The translations under genes were made by a program, and so were the position numbers. A stretch of 64,000 nt of DNA. Origin: Streptomyces fagopyri. Its GTDB lineage: Bacteria; Actinomycetota; Actinomycetes; Streptomycetales; Streptomycetaceae. Positions 44,462 to 53,162 of this stretch are shown piece by piece. Location of the stretch: contig NZ_CP045643.1 in assembly GCF_009498275.1 (NCBI RefSeq), positions 7,564,001-7,628,000 on the forward strand, given 5' to 3'. Below the pieces are notes generated by a model. That model was not told where the DNA came from. It saw only the letters and a program-made list of their open reading frames with translations, and did no database searches. How positions within the stretch are numbered: the stretch's first letter is position 1; every line of letters starts with the position of its first letter.

Positions 44462-45256
44462 GTGAACGACGGCGACGGGACCCTCGCGGCAGGAGCCCAG
44501 GCGAGGCGGTTCGGCCCGCTCGGCACGGCCTTGGTGATCATTCCGACCTACAACGAGGCGGAGAACATCAAGAAGATCGTCGGCCGGGTGCGCGCCGCGG
44601 TGCCCGACGCGCACGTTCTCGTGGCGGACGACAACAGCCCCGACGGCACGGGCAAGTTGGCCGACGAGGTGGCCGTCGAGGACGACCACGTCCAGGTCCT
44701 GCACCGCAAGGGCAAGGAAGGACTGGGGGCCGCGTATCTCGCCGGCTTCCGCTGGGGCATCGAGCACGGCTACGGCGTCCTGATCGAGATGGACGCGGAC
44801 GGTTCGCACCAGCCGGAGGAGCTGCCCCGGCTGCTCACCGCGCTGAAGGGCGCCGACCTCGTTCTCGGCTCGCGCTGGGTGCCGGGCGGGCGGGTGGTGA
44901 ACTGGCCCAAGTCCCGCGAGTTCATCTCGCGCGGCGGCAGCATGTACTCCCGGCTCATGCTCGACGTACCCATCCGGGACGTCACCGGCGGCTTCCGGGC
45001 CTTCCGGCGGGAGACCCTGGAGGGCCTCGGACTCGGTGAGGTCGCGTCCCAGGGGTACTGCTTCCAGGTGGACCTGGCCCGGCGTGCCGTCAAGGCGGGG
45101 TACCACGTCGTGGAGGTGCCCATCACCTTCGTCGAGCGTGAACTCGGTGACTCCAAGATGAGCCGCGACATCCTCGTGGAGGCCCTGTGGCGGGTCACCA
45201 CGTGGGGTGTGGGGGAGCGGGTCGGCCGGATCACCGGACGCAAGCCGTCCGTGTAG
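44462..45256 (+). CDS. ppm1: Polyprenol monophosphomannose synthase
   Basis: 264 residues, GT2 fold of the dolichol-phosphate mannose synthase type. ALVIIPTYNEAENIKKIVGR, VADDNSPDGTGKLAD, EMDADGSHQPEELPRLL (DxD) and LGSRWVPGG are all present. It transfers mannose from GDP-mannose to polyprenol phosphate, which feeds protein O-mannosylation and lipoglycan assembly in Streptomyces. The GTG at 44462 has AAGGGG upstream. No Lnt-type domain is fused, unlike mycobacterial Ppm1. Confidence 0.92.
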   Translation: MNDGDGTLAAGAQARRFGPLGTALVIIPTYNEAENIKKIVGRVRAAVPDAHVLVADDNSPDGTGKLADEVAVEDDHVQVLHRKGKEGLGAAYLAGFRWGIEHGYGVLIEMDADGSHQPEELPRLLTALKGADLVLGSRWVPGGRVVNWPKSREFISRGGSMYSRLMLDVPIRDVTGGFRAFRRETLEGLGLGEVASQGYCFQVDLARRAVKAGYHVVEVPITFVERELGDSKMSRDILVEALWRVTTWGVGERVGRITGRKPSV

Positions 45257-45365
45257 GGCCTGCCGGAGGGTTCCGGCAGGTTCCCGCGGGTCCCTGGTCG
45301 ACCCCGCCGCCGGGGCTGATCATCCGCTTATCCCGAACTGAGGCGCGCCCAGGCACACTGGGGGC

Positions 45366-45950
45366 ATGACGACTGGCGCACCGACTCCCACGCAACCCGC
45401 CCGGCCGCGGCGATCCCGGCTGCGTACGTTCCTGCCGCTCGGCATCGCCGTCTGGCTGGTGCTGGAGATCTGGCTGCTGACCGTGGTCGCGGGTGCGGCG
45501 AGCGGCTTCACGGTCCTTCTGCTGCTGGTCGCCGGTTTCGTGCTCGGTTCCGTGATCGTCAAGCGGGCCGGCCGCCGTGCCTTCCGCAATCTGAGTGAGA
45601 CGCTGCGACAGCAGCAGAGCGGTGCGGCCCCCACGGGCGGGGGCGGCGACGGCAACGGGCTGATGATGCTCGGCGGCCTGCTCCTGATGCTGCCGGGCCT
45701 CATCTCGGACGCCGTGGGCCTGCTCCTGCTGATCCCGCCCGTCCAGAAGGTCCTGAGCCGGTACGCCGAGCGCGCCATCGAACGCCGGATCCGCGCGGCC
45801 GTACCCGGCAGCGTCGGTGACGCCTTCCAGCAGGCACGGATGCACCGCCCGGACGGCAAGGTGGTCCAGGGCGAGGTCATCCGGGACGACACCCCCCGTG
45901 GACCGGGCCCGGCCTCCCACCCCGGACCGCATCCTCCGCTGACGGGCTGA
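45366..45950 (+). CDS. fxsA: FxsA-family membrane protein
   Basis: 194 residues. There are two hydrophobic helices (residues ~20-65) and then GLMMLGGLLLMLPGLISDAV, the FxsA hallmark, with a polar tail after it. E. coli FxsA relieves phage T7 exclusion by F; the Streptomyces role is unknown. The stop codon lies within an 8-bp tandem repeat. Same order as in S. coelicolor (ppm1-fxsA-rbpA), from memory. Confidence 0.88.
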   Translation: MTTGAPTPTQPARPRRSRLRTFLPLGIAVWLVLEIWLLTVVAGAASGFTVLLLLVAGFVLGSVIVKRAGRRAFRNLSETLRQQQSGAAPTGGGGDGNGLMMLGGLLLMLPGLISDAVGLLLLIPPVQKVLSRYAERAIERRIRAAVPGSVGDAFQQARMHRPDGKVVQGEVIRDDTPRGPGPASHPGPHPPLTG

Positions 45951-45978
45951 CGGGCTGACGGGCTGACGGGCTGACGGG
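45939..45978 (+). repeat. 8-bp tandem repeat, five copies, across the fxsA stop
   Basis: CTGACGGG is repeated five times exactly (45939-45978) and then CTGATCC. The first copy supplies the end of fxsA and the second its TGA stop. Copy-number change downstream of the first two units would leave the protein unchanged. Confidence 0.9.
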
Positions 45979-46080
45979 CTGATCCCCGAGCCAGGACCGG
46001 CTGATCGGCGACCGGCGCCCCGCGTCCGGCGGACACCACGGAGCCCCGGTCGCGGGGCGCCGCCGTCCGCCGGAACGCAC

Positions 46081-46125
46081 GAGACCGCGAGCCCCGTACG
46101 GAGTACGTACGGCGCTCGCGGTCTC
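46081..46125. terminator. Bidirectional terminator between fxsA and rbpA
   Basis: GAGACCGCGAGC and GCTCGCGGTCTC are perfect 12-bp arms. The loop itself can form a further CCGTACG-type hairpin. Confidence 0.8.
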
Positions 46126-46160
46126 GGCGTGCGGTGTATGCCACCCAGCCCCCGGAGGGG

Positions 46161-46535
46161 CTACGCGGACTTGCGGCTGTCCCGCGGATGCACCGCGATG
46201 TTCATCGCGCCGGAGCGCAGAACGGCCAGGCGCTCCTCGAGGACCTCTTCGAGTTCCTCTCGGGTGCGCCGCTCCATCAGCATGTCCCAATGCGTACGCG
46301 CGGGCTTGGCCTTCTTTTCCTCAGGGCCGTCGCCGTCCACCAGGAGTGCCTGGGCCCCGCAGACCTTGCACTCCCACTCCGGCGGAATCTCCGCCTCGAC
46401 CGAGAAGGGCATCTCAAACCGGTGCCCCTTCTCGCATGCGTACTCCACGGCCTGGCGCGGGGCCAGGTCGATGCCGCGGTCCGTCTCGTAGCTGGTCACC
46501 ACGAGGCGCGTGCCGCGAAGAGCTCGCTCACTCAT
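46161..46535 (-). CDS. rbpA: RNA polymerase-binding protein RbpA
   Basis: 124 residues. The protein binds the housekeeping sigma factor and RNA polymerase and stimulates transcription. Residues C34, H38, C56 and C59 (ACEKGHRFEMPF, PPEWECKVCGAQ) form its zinc-type core. The C-terminal half (THWDMLMERRTREELEEVLE) is the sigma-interacting domain. A sigma-R-type promoter stands upstream, matching the known oxidative-stress induction of rbpA in S. coelicolor. Confidence 0.96.
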   Translation of the reverse strand: MSERALRGTRLVVTSYETDRGIDLAPRQAVEYACEKGHRFEMPFSVEAEIPPEWECKVCGAQALLVDGDGPEEKKAKPARTHWDMLMERRTREELEEVLEERLAVLRSGAMNIAVHPRDSRKSA

Positions 46536-46596
46536 GAATCGTGCCTCCCGGGCTTGTCGCCCACAGGACAGGTGTCGCTGTCGTCGTCATCCGGTC

Positions 46597-46622
46597 AACG
46601 TCCGGTCGGCGGTAAAGATTCC
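46597..46622 (-). promoter_or_regulatory. Sigma-R promoter of rbpA
   Basis: On the minus strand GGAAT (46622-46618), exactly 18 bp and GTT (46599-46597) match the GGAAT-N18-GTT consensus for the thiol-stress sigma factor. It lies ~60 bp before the rbpA start. Confidence 0.8.
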
Positions 46623-46790
46623 CGTTCCGGGCCATGCGTCGCCGTCGTAGCCGCCCCTTGTTGTACCCACCGGCACCCGGTTTGTCACATCTGGCAGCAG
46701 ATGTGACCCAACGCTTCACTATCTTTGACGCGCAGTAACGGTACGCCTGGCAGGCCAAACGCGTACACTACCGTCCTTTGGCCTCCGGTG

Positions 46791-48140
46791 CTAAATCCTG
46801 TCCGGTACGGGATTTCCCGCGTCGCGGATCGCCCGGCCCACCGGAACCCTCGCCAGCAGCACGAATCCGATGACGAAGAAGGCCACGAGCGAGATGATCG
46901 CGTCCCGATAACTTCCCGTCAGCTGGTAGGTCAAACCGAACAGAAGCGGGCCCAACCAGCTCATCCCCCGGTCGCTCATCTCGTACGCCGAGAAGTACTC
47001 GGCCTCCTTGCCCTGCGGCACGAGGTGCGAGAACAGGGAGCGGGACAGGGCCTGGCTGCCGCCCAGGACCAGCCCGATGCCGGCGGCGAGGACGAAGAAC
47101 CACACCGGCGCGCCGGCGGGCAGGAAGTACCCGGCGGCGAGTGTCACCGTCCAGGCGACGAGTGAACCGAGGATGGTCCGTTTGGCCCCGTACGTGCGTG
47201 CCAGCCGTCCCATGCCCAGCGCGCCCCCGACCGCGAGCACCTGTACCAGCAGCACGGCGACGATCAGCGTCGACTGGCTCAGGCCGAGCTCCTCGGACCC
47301 GTACACCGACGCCTGCGAGATCACCGTCTGGATGCCGTCGTTGTAGACCAGGTAGGCGAACAGGAAGGAGAGGGTGAGCGGTTTTCCGCGCATGTCGCGC
47401 ACGGTGGCCGCCAGCTGCCGCCACCCGTGCGCGGGCGTCCTGCCCCCGGGCGCCGTACGGCGGTCACGCAGCCGCCTGAGCGGTACGAGCGTGAAGGCGC
47501 CCCACCAGATGCCGGCCGAGGCCAGACAGATCCTGACGGCCGTCGACTCGGAGACGCCGAAGGAGTCGTGGGCGGTGAACAGGACGAGGTCGGCGATCAG
47601 GACCAGCGAGCCCGCCGCGTAGCCGAAGGCCCAGCCGCGGGACGAGACCGCGTCGCGCTCCTCGGGCGGCGCGATCTGCGGCAGGTAGGAGTTGTAGAGG
47701 ACCATCGACACGGCCACCGAGGCGTTGGCGACGACCAGCAGCAGTCCGCCGAGCAGATAGCGGTCCCCGTCCAGGAAGAACATGCCCGTCGTCGCCGCGG
47801 CCCCGAGGTAGGCGGAGGCGGCGAGCAGCGGCTTCTTGCGGCCCGTGCGGTCGGCCGCCGCACCCGCCATGGGCATCACGAAGATCGACAGGATGACGGA
47901 GGCGGAGACCGAGTAGGCGAAGAAGGAGCCGGCCCGGATCGGGATCCCCAGCGGGTGCACGAATCCGTCCGCGTCCGCCGCGTGCTTGGCGACGGACGTC
48001 AGATAGGGGCCGAGGAAGACCGTGAGCACGCTCGTCGAGTAGACGGAGCAGGCCCAGTCGTAGAAGTACCAGCCGCGTTGCTCACGGCGCCGCTCGGCGA
48101 CCTCGTCGGTCCCCCGTACCCGCACGGTGTCGGTGCGCAC
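46791..48140 (-). CDS. UMF1/Atg22-like MFS transporter
   Basis: 449 residues, 12 TM. It starts near GWYFYDWACSVYSTSVLTVF, the Atg22/UMF1 subgroup signature. Atg22 exports amino acids from yeast vacuoles; the bacterial substrates are unknown. Charged loops after TM2 (ADRTGRKKPLL) and TM8 (LARTYGAKRTIL) are as in MFS. The GTG at 48140 has GAGGGGC upstream. The same order as SCO1420 next to rbpA (from memory). Confidence 0.88.
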   Translation of the reverse strand: MRTDTVRVRGTDEVAERRREQRGWYFYDWACSVYSTSVLTVFLGPYLTSVAKHAADADGFVHPLGIPIRAGSFFAYSVSASVILSIFVMPMAGAAADRTGRKKPLLAASAYLGAAATTGMFFLDGDRYLLGGLLLVVANASVAVSMVLYNSYLPQIAPPEERDAVSSRGWAFGYAAGSLVLIADLVLFTAHDSFGVSESTAVRICLASAGIWWGAFTLVPLRRLRDRRTAPGGRTPAHGWRQLAATVRDMRGKPLTLSFLFAYLVYNDGIQTVISQASVYGSEELGLSQSTLIVAVLLVQVLAVGGALGMGRLARTYGAKRTILGSLVAWTVTLAAGYFLPAGAPVWFFVLAAGIGLVLGGSQALSRSLFSHLVPQGKEAEYFSAYEMSDRGMSWLGPLLFGLTYQLTGSYRDAIISLVAFFVIGFVLLARVPVGRAIRDAGNPVPDRI

Positions 48141-48182
48141 CCGTGCCCCTCGCTTCCCGCTGGACGGACCGCGCGGGAGGGC

Positions 48183-48950
48183 TCAGACCCAGGTGCCCCG
48201 GTCCTCCAGGACACTGCGCAGCGTGTCGATGTGATCGGTCATGATGCCATCGACTCCCAGGTCCAGGAGCCGGTGCATGCGATCCGCGTCGTTCACCGTC
48301 CATACGTGGACCTGCAGGCCGCGCGCGTGGGCGGCGCGCACGAAGCGCCGGTCGACCACCGGCACGCCCGACTGGGACTCGGGCACCTGCGCGGCGATCG
48401 CCGAGTCGCGCAGCGCGGCCGGTATGCCGTACGACCGCAGCCGCAGCCCCAGGACGCCCTTGGTGCCGTACGAGGTGGCCAGGCGCGGACCGGCCAGGCG
48501 CTGGGCGCGGAAGACGCGCGCCTCGGAGAAGGAGCCGACGCAGACGCGGTCCCAGGCGTCGGTGCGGCCGATCAGGTTGAGCAGCGGATGGAGGGCGGGC
48601 TCGGCCTTGACGTCCACGTTCCAGCGCACCTCGGGAAAGATCTCGAGGAGTTCCTCGAAGAGGGGGACCGGCTCCTTGCCCGCCACGCGCGCGTGGCTCA
48701 CGTCCTCCCACGGGAGGTCCGCGATGCGGCCCGCGCCGTCCGTCACCCGGTCGAGCGTCGGGTCGTGGAAGGCGACGAGCTTGCCGTCCGCCGTCGCGTG
48801 CACGTCCGTCTCGATGTAGCGGTAGCCCGTCGCCACCGCCCGCCGGAACTGGGCGGTGGTGTTCTCCAGGCCGTCCGCCGCCCCGCCGCGGTGGGCGAAG
48901 GCGATCGGGCCGGGGTGGTCCAGGTACGGATGACGTATGCGCGTGCTCAC
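48183..48950 (-). CDS. glpQ: Glycerophosphodiester phosphodiesterase
   Basis: 255 residues, GDPD TIM barrel. IAFAHRGGAADGLENTTAQF (catalytic His, then Glu), GYRYIETDVHATADGKLV (metal-binding E and D) and FHDPTLDRVT (second catalytic His) are complete. No signal peptide is present, so a cytoplasmic enzyme releasing glycerol-3-phosphate is likely. The GTG start overlaps the end of the upstream YczE gene (GTGA), so they are translationally coupled. Confidence 0.92.
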   Translation of the reverse strand: MSTRIRHPYLDHPGPIAFAHRGGAADGLENTTAQFRRAVATGYRYIETDVHATADGKLVAFHDPTLDRVTDGAGRIADLPWEDVSHARVAGKEPVPLFEELLEIFPEVRWNVDVKAEPALHPLLNLIGRTDAWDRVCVGSFSEARVFRAQRLAGPRLATSYGTKGVLGLRLRSYGIPAALRDSAIAAQVPESQSGVPVVDRRFVRAAHARGLQVHVWTVNDADRMHRLLDLGVDGIMTDHIDTLRSVLEDRGTWV

Positions 48951-49735
48951 CCTGGAAGTATCGCGCTCTCCGGTTGACCGGTGGCAAAGACCGTGCTGCC
49001 GGTCGGTGCCCGGCGGACGGCGAACACTCGCAGGAAGAACTGGGCGAGGGGGCCGATCGCGACGGCGTACAGCACCGTGCCGATACCGACCGTGCCGCCG
49101 AGCGTGAAACCCGTCGCGACCACGGCGACCTCCAGGACCGTGCGCACCAGCCGGATCGAGCGGTCCGTGCGCCGGTGCAGACCTGTCATCAGTCCGTCGC
49201 GCGGCCCCGGACCGAAACGGGCGGAGATGTAGAGGCCGGTCGCGAGTCCGTTCAGCACGATGCCCGCCAGCATCAGGGGGACGCGCACGGCCAGCGTGTG
49301 CGTGTCCGGTACGAGGGCGAGCGTGCCGTCCATCGCGATGCCGACCACGAACACGTTCGAGATCGTGCCGAGGCCCGGACGCTGACGCAGCGGGATCCAC
49401 AGGAGCAGGACCGCCGCGCCCACGAAGATCGACACCACGCCGATCGTCAGACCGGTCAGCCGGGCCAGTCCCTGGTGCAGCACGTTCCAGGGCTCCAGGC
49501 CGAGTCCCGCCTCCACGAGCAGGGCCGAACTGGCGCCGTACAGCGCGAGACCGGCGTACAGCTGGGCGAGGCGTCGTGGCAGGTGCCGTCCGGCTTCGGG
49601 GCGGAGGGGCCCGGGACGGGCGCGCGGGGACTCGGCGGGGGCCTCGTCACCTGGCGGGGCTTCGGGTGGTGCGGGGTAGGAGGCCGGGGACCCGGCGGCG
49701 GGGTCGGCCGGTGCGGAGTCGGCGGATGTGGACAT
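48947..49735 (-). CDS. yczE: YczE/YitT-type membrane protein
   Basis: 262 residues. A Pro/Ala-rich cytoplasmic lead (residues ~1-50) precedes about six TM helices. LVEAGLGLEPWNVLHQGLAR and SARFGPGPRDGLMTGLHRRT are typical YczE blocks. YczE is often paired with a MocR regulator, as here with the divergent gene at 49862. Its function is unknown, perhaps export of a vitamin or antibiotic. Confidence 0.85.
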   Translation of the reverse strand: MSTSADSAPADPAAGSPASYPAPPEAPPGDEAPAESPRARPGPLRPEAGRHLPRRLAQLYAGLALYGASSALLVEAGLGLEPWNVLHQGLARLTGLTIGVVSIFVGAAVLLLWIPLRQRPGLGTISNVFVVGIAMDGTLALVPDTHTLAVRVPLMLAGIVLNGLATGLYISARFGPGPRDGLMTGLHRRTDRSIRLVRTVLEVAVVATGFTLGGTVGIGTVLYAVAIGPLAQFFLRVFAVRRAPTGSTVFATGQPESAILPG

Positions 49736-49822
49736 GACGTGCCCCCCTGAGTGGTGCCCTGTGCGGTGCGTGTGGTGGTGCCAGTGGCCTGGCTCATGTC
49801 ATTCTGTGGCTTGATGGAGGAC

Positions 49823-49842
49823 GCCATCCAAGGCCAATCCAG
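49823..49842. promoter_or_regulatory. Direct repeats before the MocR gene
   Basis: GCCATCCAAG and GCCAATCCAG are adjacent 10-bp direct repeats in the divergent promoter region. MocR-type regulators bind direct repeats, so this is a candidate operator. Confidence 0.45.
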
Positions 49843-49861
49843 GGAAGGTGGACTGGACATC

Positions 49862-51361
49862 ATGGCGCAGTGGACATCGGCGATGGGTGCCGCGCAGCTC
49901 GCCCGGCTGCTCAACTCCCAGCAGGAACGCCCTCCGGGGCCGGGCACCCGGCGTCCGCCGGCCTATCGCGCGCTCGCCGACGGGGTGCGGCTCCTCGTGC
50001 TGGAGGGCCGGGTGCCGGTCGCCGCGCGGCTGCCCGCCGAGCGGGAACTCGCGTTGGCGCTGTCCGTCAGCCGTACGACGGTCGCGGCGGCCTACGAGGC
50101 CCTGCGCGGCGAGGGATTCCTGGAGTCACGCAGGGGAGCCGGCAGCTGGACCGCCGTCCCCGCCGGGAACCCGCTGCCCGCGCGTGGTCTGGAACCGCTG
50201 CCCCCCGAGGCCCTCGGATCCATGATCGACCTCGGCTGCGCCTCGCTGCCCGCGCCCGAGCCGTGGCTCACCCGCGCCGTCCAGGGCGCCCTGGAGGAAC
50301 TTCCCCCGTACGCGCACACGCACGGCGACTATCCGGCGGGGCTGCCCGCGCTGCGCGCGATGATCGCCGAGGGGTACACGAGGCGGGGCATTCCGACGAT
50401 GCCCGAGCAGATCATGGTGACCACCGGCGCGATGGGCGCGATCGACGCCATCTGCCATCTCTTCGCCGGCCGCGGCGAGCGCATCGCCGTCGAGTCCCCC
50501 TCGTACGCCAACATCCTCCAGCTGATGCGGGAGGCCGGCGCGCGGCTCGTGCCCGTCGCCATGGCCGAGGGGCTCGCCGGGTGGGACATGGACCGCTGGC
50601 GGCAGGTCCTGCGCGACGCGGCGCCCCGGCTCGCCTATGTGGTCGCCGACTTCCACAACCCGACCGGTGCCCTCGCGGACGAGGACCAGCGTCGCCGGCT
50701 CGTGGACGCGGCCCGTTCCGCCGGGACCGTGCTGGTGGTCGACGAGACGATGAGCGAACTGCACCTGGAGGACGGACTTTCCATGCCGCGCCCCGTGTGC
50801 GGCTTCGATCCCGCCGGGTCCACGGTGATCACGGTCGGGTCGGCCAGCAAGGCGTTCTGGGCGGGGATGCGGATCGGCTGGGTACGCGCGGCCCCCGACG
50901 TGATCCGCAGTCTCGTCGCCGCGCGCGCGTACGCCGACCTGGGCACGCCGGTGCTGGAGCAGCTGGCCGTGAACTGGCTTTTCAGTACGGGAGGTTGGGA
51001 GCAGGCGGTGGCGATCCGGCGGGAACAGGCCCGGGAGAACCGGGACGCGCTCGTCACCGCCGTCCGCCGGGAGCTGCCCGACTGGGAGTTCTCCGTTCCG
51101 CGGGGCGGTCTGACGCTGTGGGTACGCACCGGGGGGTTGTCGGGGTCGCGGCTGGCCGAGGTGGGGGAGCGGGTGGGCGTGCGGGTCCCGTCCGGGCCGC
51201 GCTTCGGGGTCGACGGGGCGTTCGAGGGGTATGTGCGACTGCCGTTCACGGTCGGGGGCGCCGTCGCGGAGGAGGCGGCGGTGCGGTTGGCCGCGGCGGC
51301 GCGGCTGGTGGAGACGGGGGCGAGCGCGGGGACCGAGGGCCCGCGCACGTTCGTGGCCTAG
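49862..51361 (+). CDS. MocR-family regulator (GntR HTH plus aminotransferase), YczR type
   Basis: 499 residues. Residues ~35-100 are a GntR winged helix (PAERELALALSVSRTTVAAA). Residues ~130-480 are a type-I aminotransferase fold; GSASKAFWAGMRIGW holds the PLP-lysine and the substrate region, and VADFHNPTGALADEDQRRRL the cofactor-binding Asn/Asp area. It is divergent from a YczE membrane protein, the arrangement known for YczR regulators. A longer start at 49751 is possible, but this ATG fits the family length. Confidence 0.88.
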   Translation: MAQWTSAMGAAQLARLLNSQQERPPGPGTRRPPAYRALADGVRLLVLEGRVPVAARLPAERELALALSVSRTTVAAAYEALRGEGFLESRRGAGSWTAVPAGNPLPARGLEPLPPEALGSMIDLGCASLPAPEPWLTRAVQGALEELPPYAHTHGDYPAGLPALRAMIAEGYTRRGIPTMPEQIMVTTGAMGAIDAICHLFAGRGERIAVESPSYANILQLMREAGARLVPVAMAEGLAGWDMDRWRQVLRDAAPRLAYVVADFHNPTGALADEDQRRRLVDAARSAGTVLVVDETMSELHLEDGLSMPRPVCGFDPAGSTVITVGSASKAFWAGMRIGWVRAAPDVIRSLVAARAYADLGTPVLEQLAVNWLFSTGGWEQAVAIRREQARENRDALVTAVRRELPDWEFSVPRGGLTLWVRTGGLSGSRLAEVGERVGVRVPSGPRFGVDGAFEGYVRLPFTVGGAVAEEAAVRLAAAARLVETGASAGTEGPRTFVA

Positions 51362-51384
51362 GTCCGGGTCGCGCCCCGGTCCCC

Positions 51385-51535
51385 TCGCCAGGGTCCCTCG
51401 CCAGGGATCGATCCGGTCCCCGGGATCGGCGGAGGGCACAGATGGGTCGGCATGGCCGGGTACGGGCGGGTCGGCATGGCCGGGCCCGCCCGTCGTCGGA
51501 GATCCGAGGGGATCGGAGGGGATCGGAGGGGATCC
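51385..51535. repeat. Assorted short tandem repeats
   Basis: GGGTCGGCATGGCCGGG occurs at 51444 and 51468. 'gatcggaggg'-type 10-mers repeat three times at 51501-51530. A 'tccctcgccaggg' pair stands at 51385-51410. It fills the gap between the convergent MocR and sffA genes. Confidence 0.75.
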
Positions 51536-51547
51536 TTCGGGTGGGGG

Positions 51548-53125
51548 TCAGCCTTCCGCGGGCGCCGGTTCCGCCGCGGCCGGGACCGGCGACGGCCCCG
51601 GCTCCGGTTCGGACGGGGCGGTCCGGACCGGCAGGAGGTCCAGCACGGCGCGGCGCTGCGTCTCGCTCGTCGCGTCGTCGTAGGGGTCGGGGGTGGCCGG
51701 GACCTGGAGGCGCAGGACGGGGCCGGCGCCCAGCCGGGCGTATCCCCGGCCGGGCGGCACGTTCTGGGGAGGCGTGGTGTGCGGTGGCGAGCCGAGCACG
51801 GCCTCCAGCTGCGGGGGCGAGGCGGAACCGAGCACCACGCGCGCGCGGGTGTGCTGGCGGACGGCCTCGCCGAGGGAGTCGAGGCTGTCGAACTGCTCGG
51901 CCACGACGACCGTGACGCCCGCCGCTCGCCCGTGCCGCAACGGCACCTCCAGAAGGTCCTGGGGATCCCGGTGACCGTCGGCGGCGGCGAGATGCCCCAG
52001 GGCGCCCGGACGGTCCAGCAGGATCCAGAGCGGGTTCTTCGTGTCCTCGGGGGCGGGTTGCCCGGCCTGCCGGGCATGGTTCGCGGAGATCAGCCGCCGC
52101 TCCGTCTCGTGCGCCGCCCATTCCAGGCCGGCGAGCGCCCCGGCGAGGCCCGACTCGACGGCGAGCACACCGTCCCGGCCGGTCAGGCACGCGTACTCGC
52201 CGGTGCCGCCGCCGTCGACGACGACGACCTCTCCGTACTGAAGGGCTTGCAGGGCGATGGAGCGCACCAGCGTGGACAGACCGCTGCCCGGCTCACCCGC
52301 GACGAGCAGGTGCGGTTCGGTCGAGCGGGCGCCGGTGCGCCAGACGACCGGCGGGACGTCGCGCTGGGTCTCGCCGAAGCCGAGGGGAAGCGTGCGCTGG
52401 ACGTCGGCCGGGTCGGTGAAGCCGAGGACCGTCTCACCGGGCGCGGTGACGAAGCGCTGGGCGGCGATGTCGGTGGGGAGCGGCGGCAGCACGGTGACCG
52501 TGAGTTCGTTGCCCTCCTGCTCCCACGCGAAGTGGTACTCGCGGCCACGGCCCGACTTGGCCTGCAGCAGTTGTTCGATCCGGGCGCGGGCCATCACCTC
52601 CCCGTCCATGAAGTACGCCGGATAGCGGACGAGGAGACGGGACACGCGCCCGTCGTCGTCGAAGTCGTGGGTGGGGAAGGCCTTCTCCCAGTCGCCGCCG
52701 TGGGCGTAGAGGGGAGCGGGGTCCTCGGCCACGGAGAAGTACGGGACGAGGGCCTCGTAGAGCGATTGGAGGCGTCGCACCTGCGCCTCGTCGGGGCCGG
52801 TGGGCGCCGGCGGGGTGTGGTCGCGGCCGTACCAGGCTGCCGCCGCCATCAGGGTGATGGCGGCGAGCAGCGGTCCGTACGGCACCAGCGCCACGACCAG
52901 GATCACCGTGGCCGCCAGGAACAGCAGCGGCCCGCGCCGGTCCTTGGGGGTCTCGACCCACTTGCGCTGTCCGGCACCTGCCAGGCGGCGCAGCCCACGG
53001 GTGACCGTGATCAGCGGCTGGAGAACGTCGGTGGCGCTGTCGGCCGCCGTCCGGGCCAGCTCCCGGCTTCGGGCGATCTGCGCGCTGCCGTTGCTGAGGA
53101 TGCGGGGGAGGGGGCGCCGGGCCAC
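51548..53125 (-). CDS. sffA: SffA-like FtsK/SpoIIIE-family septal protein
   Basis: 525 residues. Two TM helices (residues ~66-98) precede a region of unknown fold and then an FtsK-like ATPase domain (~260-500). The Walker A position reads GEPGSGLST (residues 277-285), where the invariant Lys is Leu; the Walker B region reads PLWILLDRP with no following Glu. Its neighbour is a smeA-like gene. In S. coelicolor SffA is guided to sporulation septa by SmeA and helps chromosome segregation (from memory). A GTG start with CAGGAG follows smeA by 37 bp. The C-terminal 30 residues are Pro/Ala/Glu-rich. Confidence 0.85.
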   Translation of the reverse strand: MARRPLPRILSNGSAQIARSRELARTAADSATDVLQPLITVTRGLRRLAGAGQRKWVETPKDRRGPLLFLAATVILVVALVPYGPLLAAITLMAAAAWYGRDHTPPAPTGPDEAQVRRLQSLYEALVPYFSVAEDPAPLYAHGGDWEKAFPTHDFDDDGRVSRLLVRYPAYFMDGEVMARARIEQLLQAKSGRGREYHFAWEQEGNELTVTVLPPLPTDIAAQRFVTAPGETVLGFTDPADVQRTLPLGFGETQRDVPPVVWRTGARSTEPHLLVAGEPGSGLSTLVRSIALQALQYGEVVVVDGGGTGEYACLTGRDGVLAVESGLAGALAGLEWAAHETERRLISANHARQAGQPAPEDTKNPLWILLDRPGALGHLAAADGHRDPQDLLEVPLRHGRAAGVTVVVAEQFDSLDSLGEAVRQHTRARVVLGSASPPQLEAVLGSPPHTTPPQNVPPGRGYARLGAGPVLRLQVPATPDPYDDATSETQRRAVLDLLPVRTAPSEPEPGPSPVPAAAEPAPAEG

Positions 53126-53162
53126 TGCTGTCTCCTGAAGGTGCGTGCGAGGGGCGGGGACG

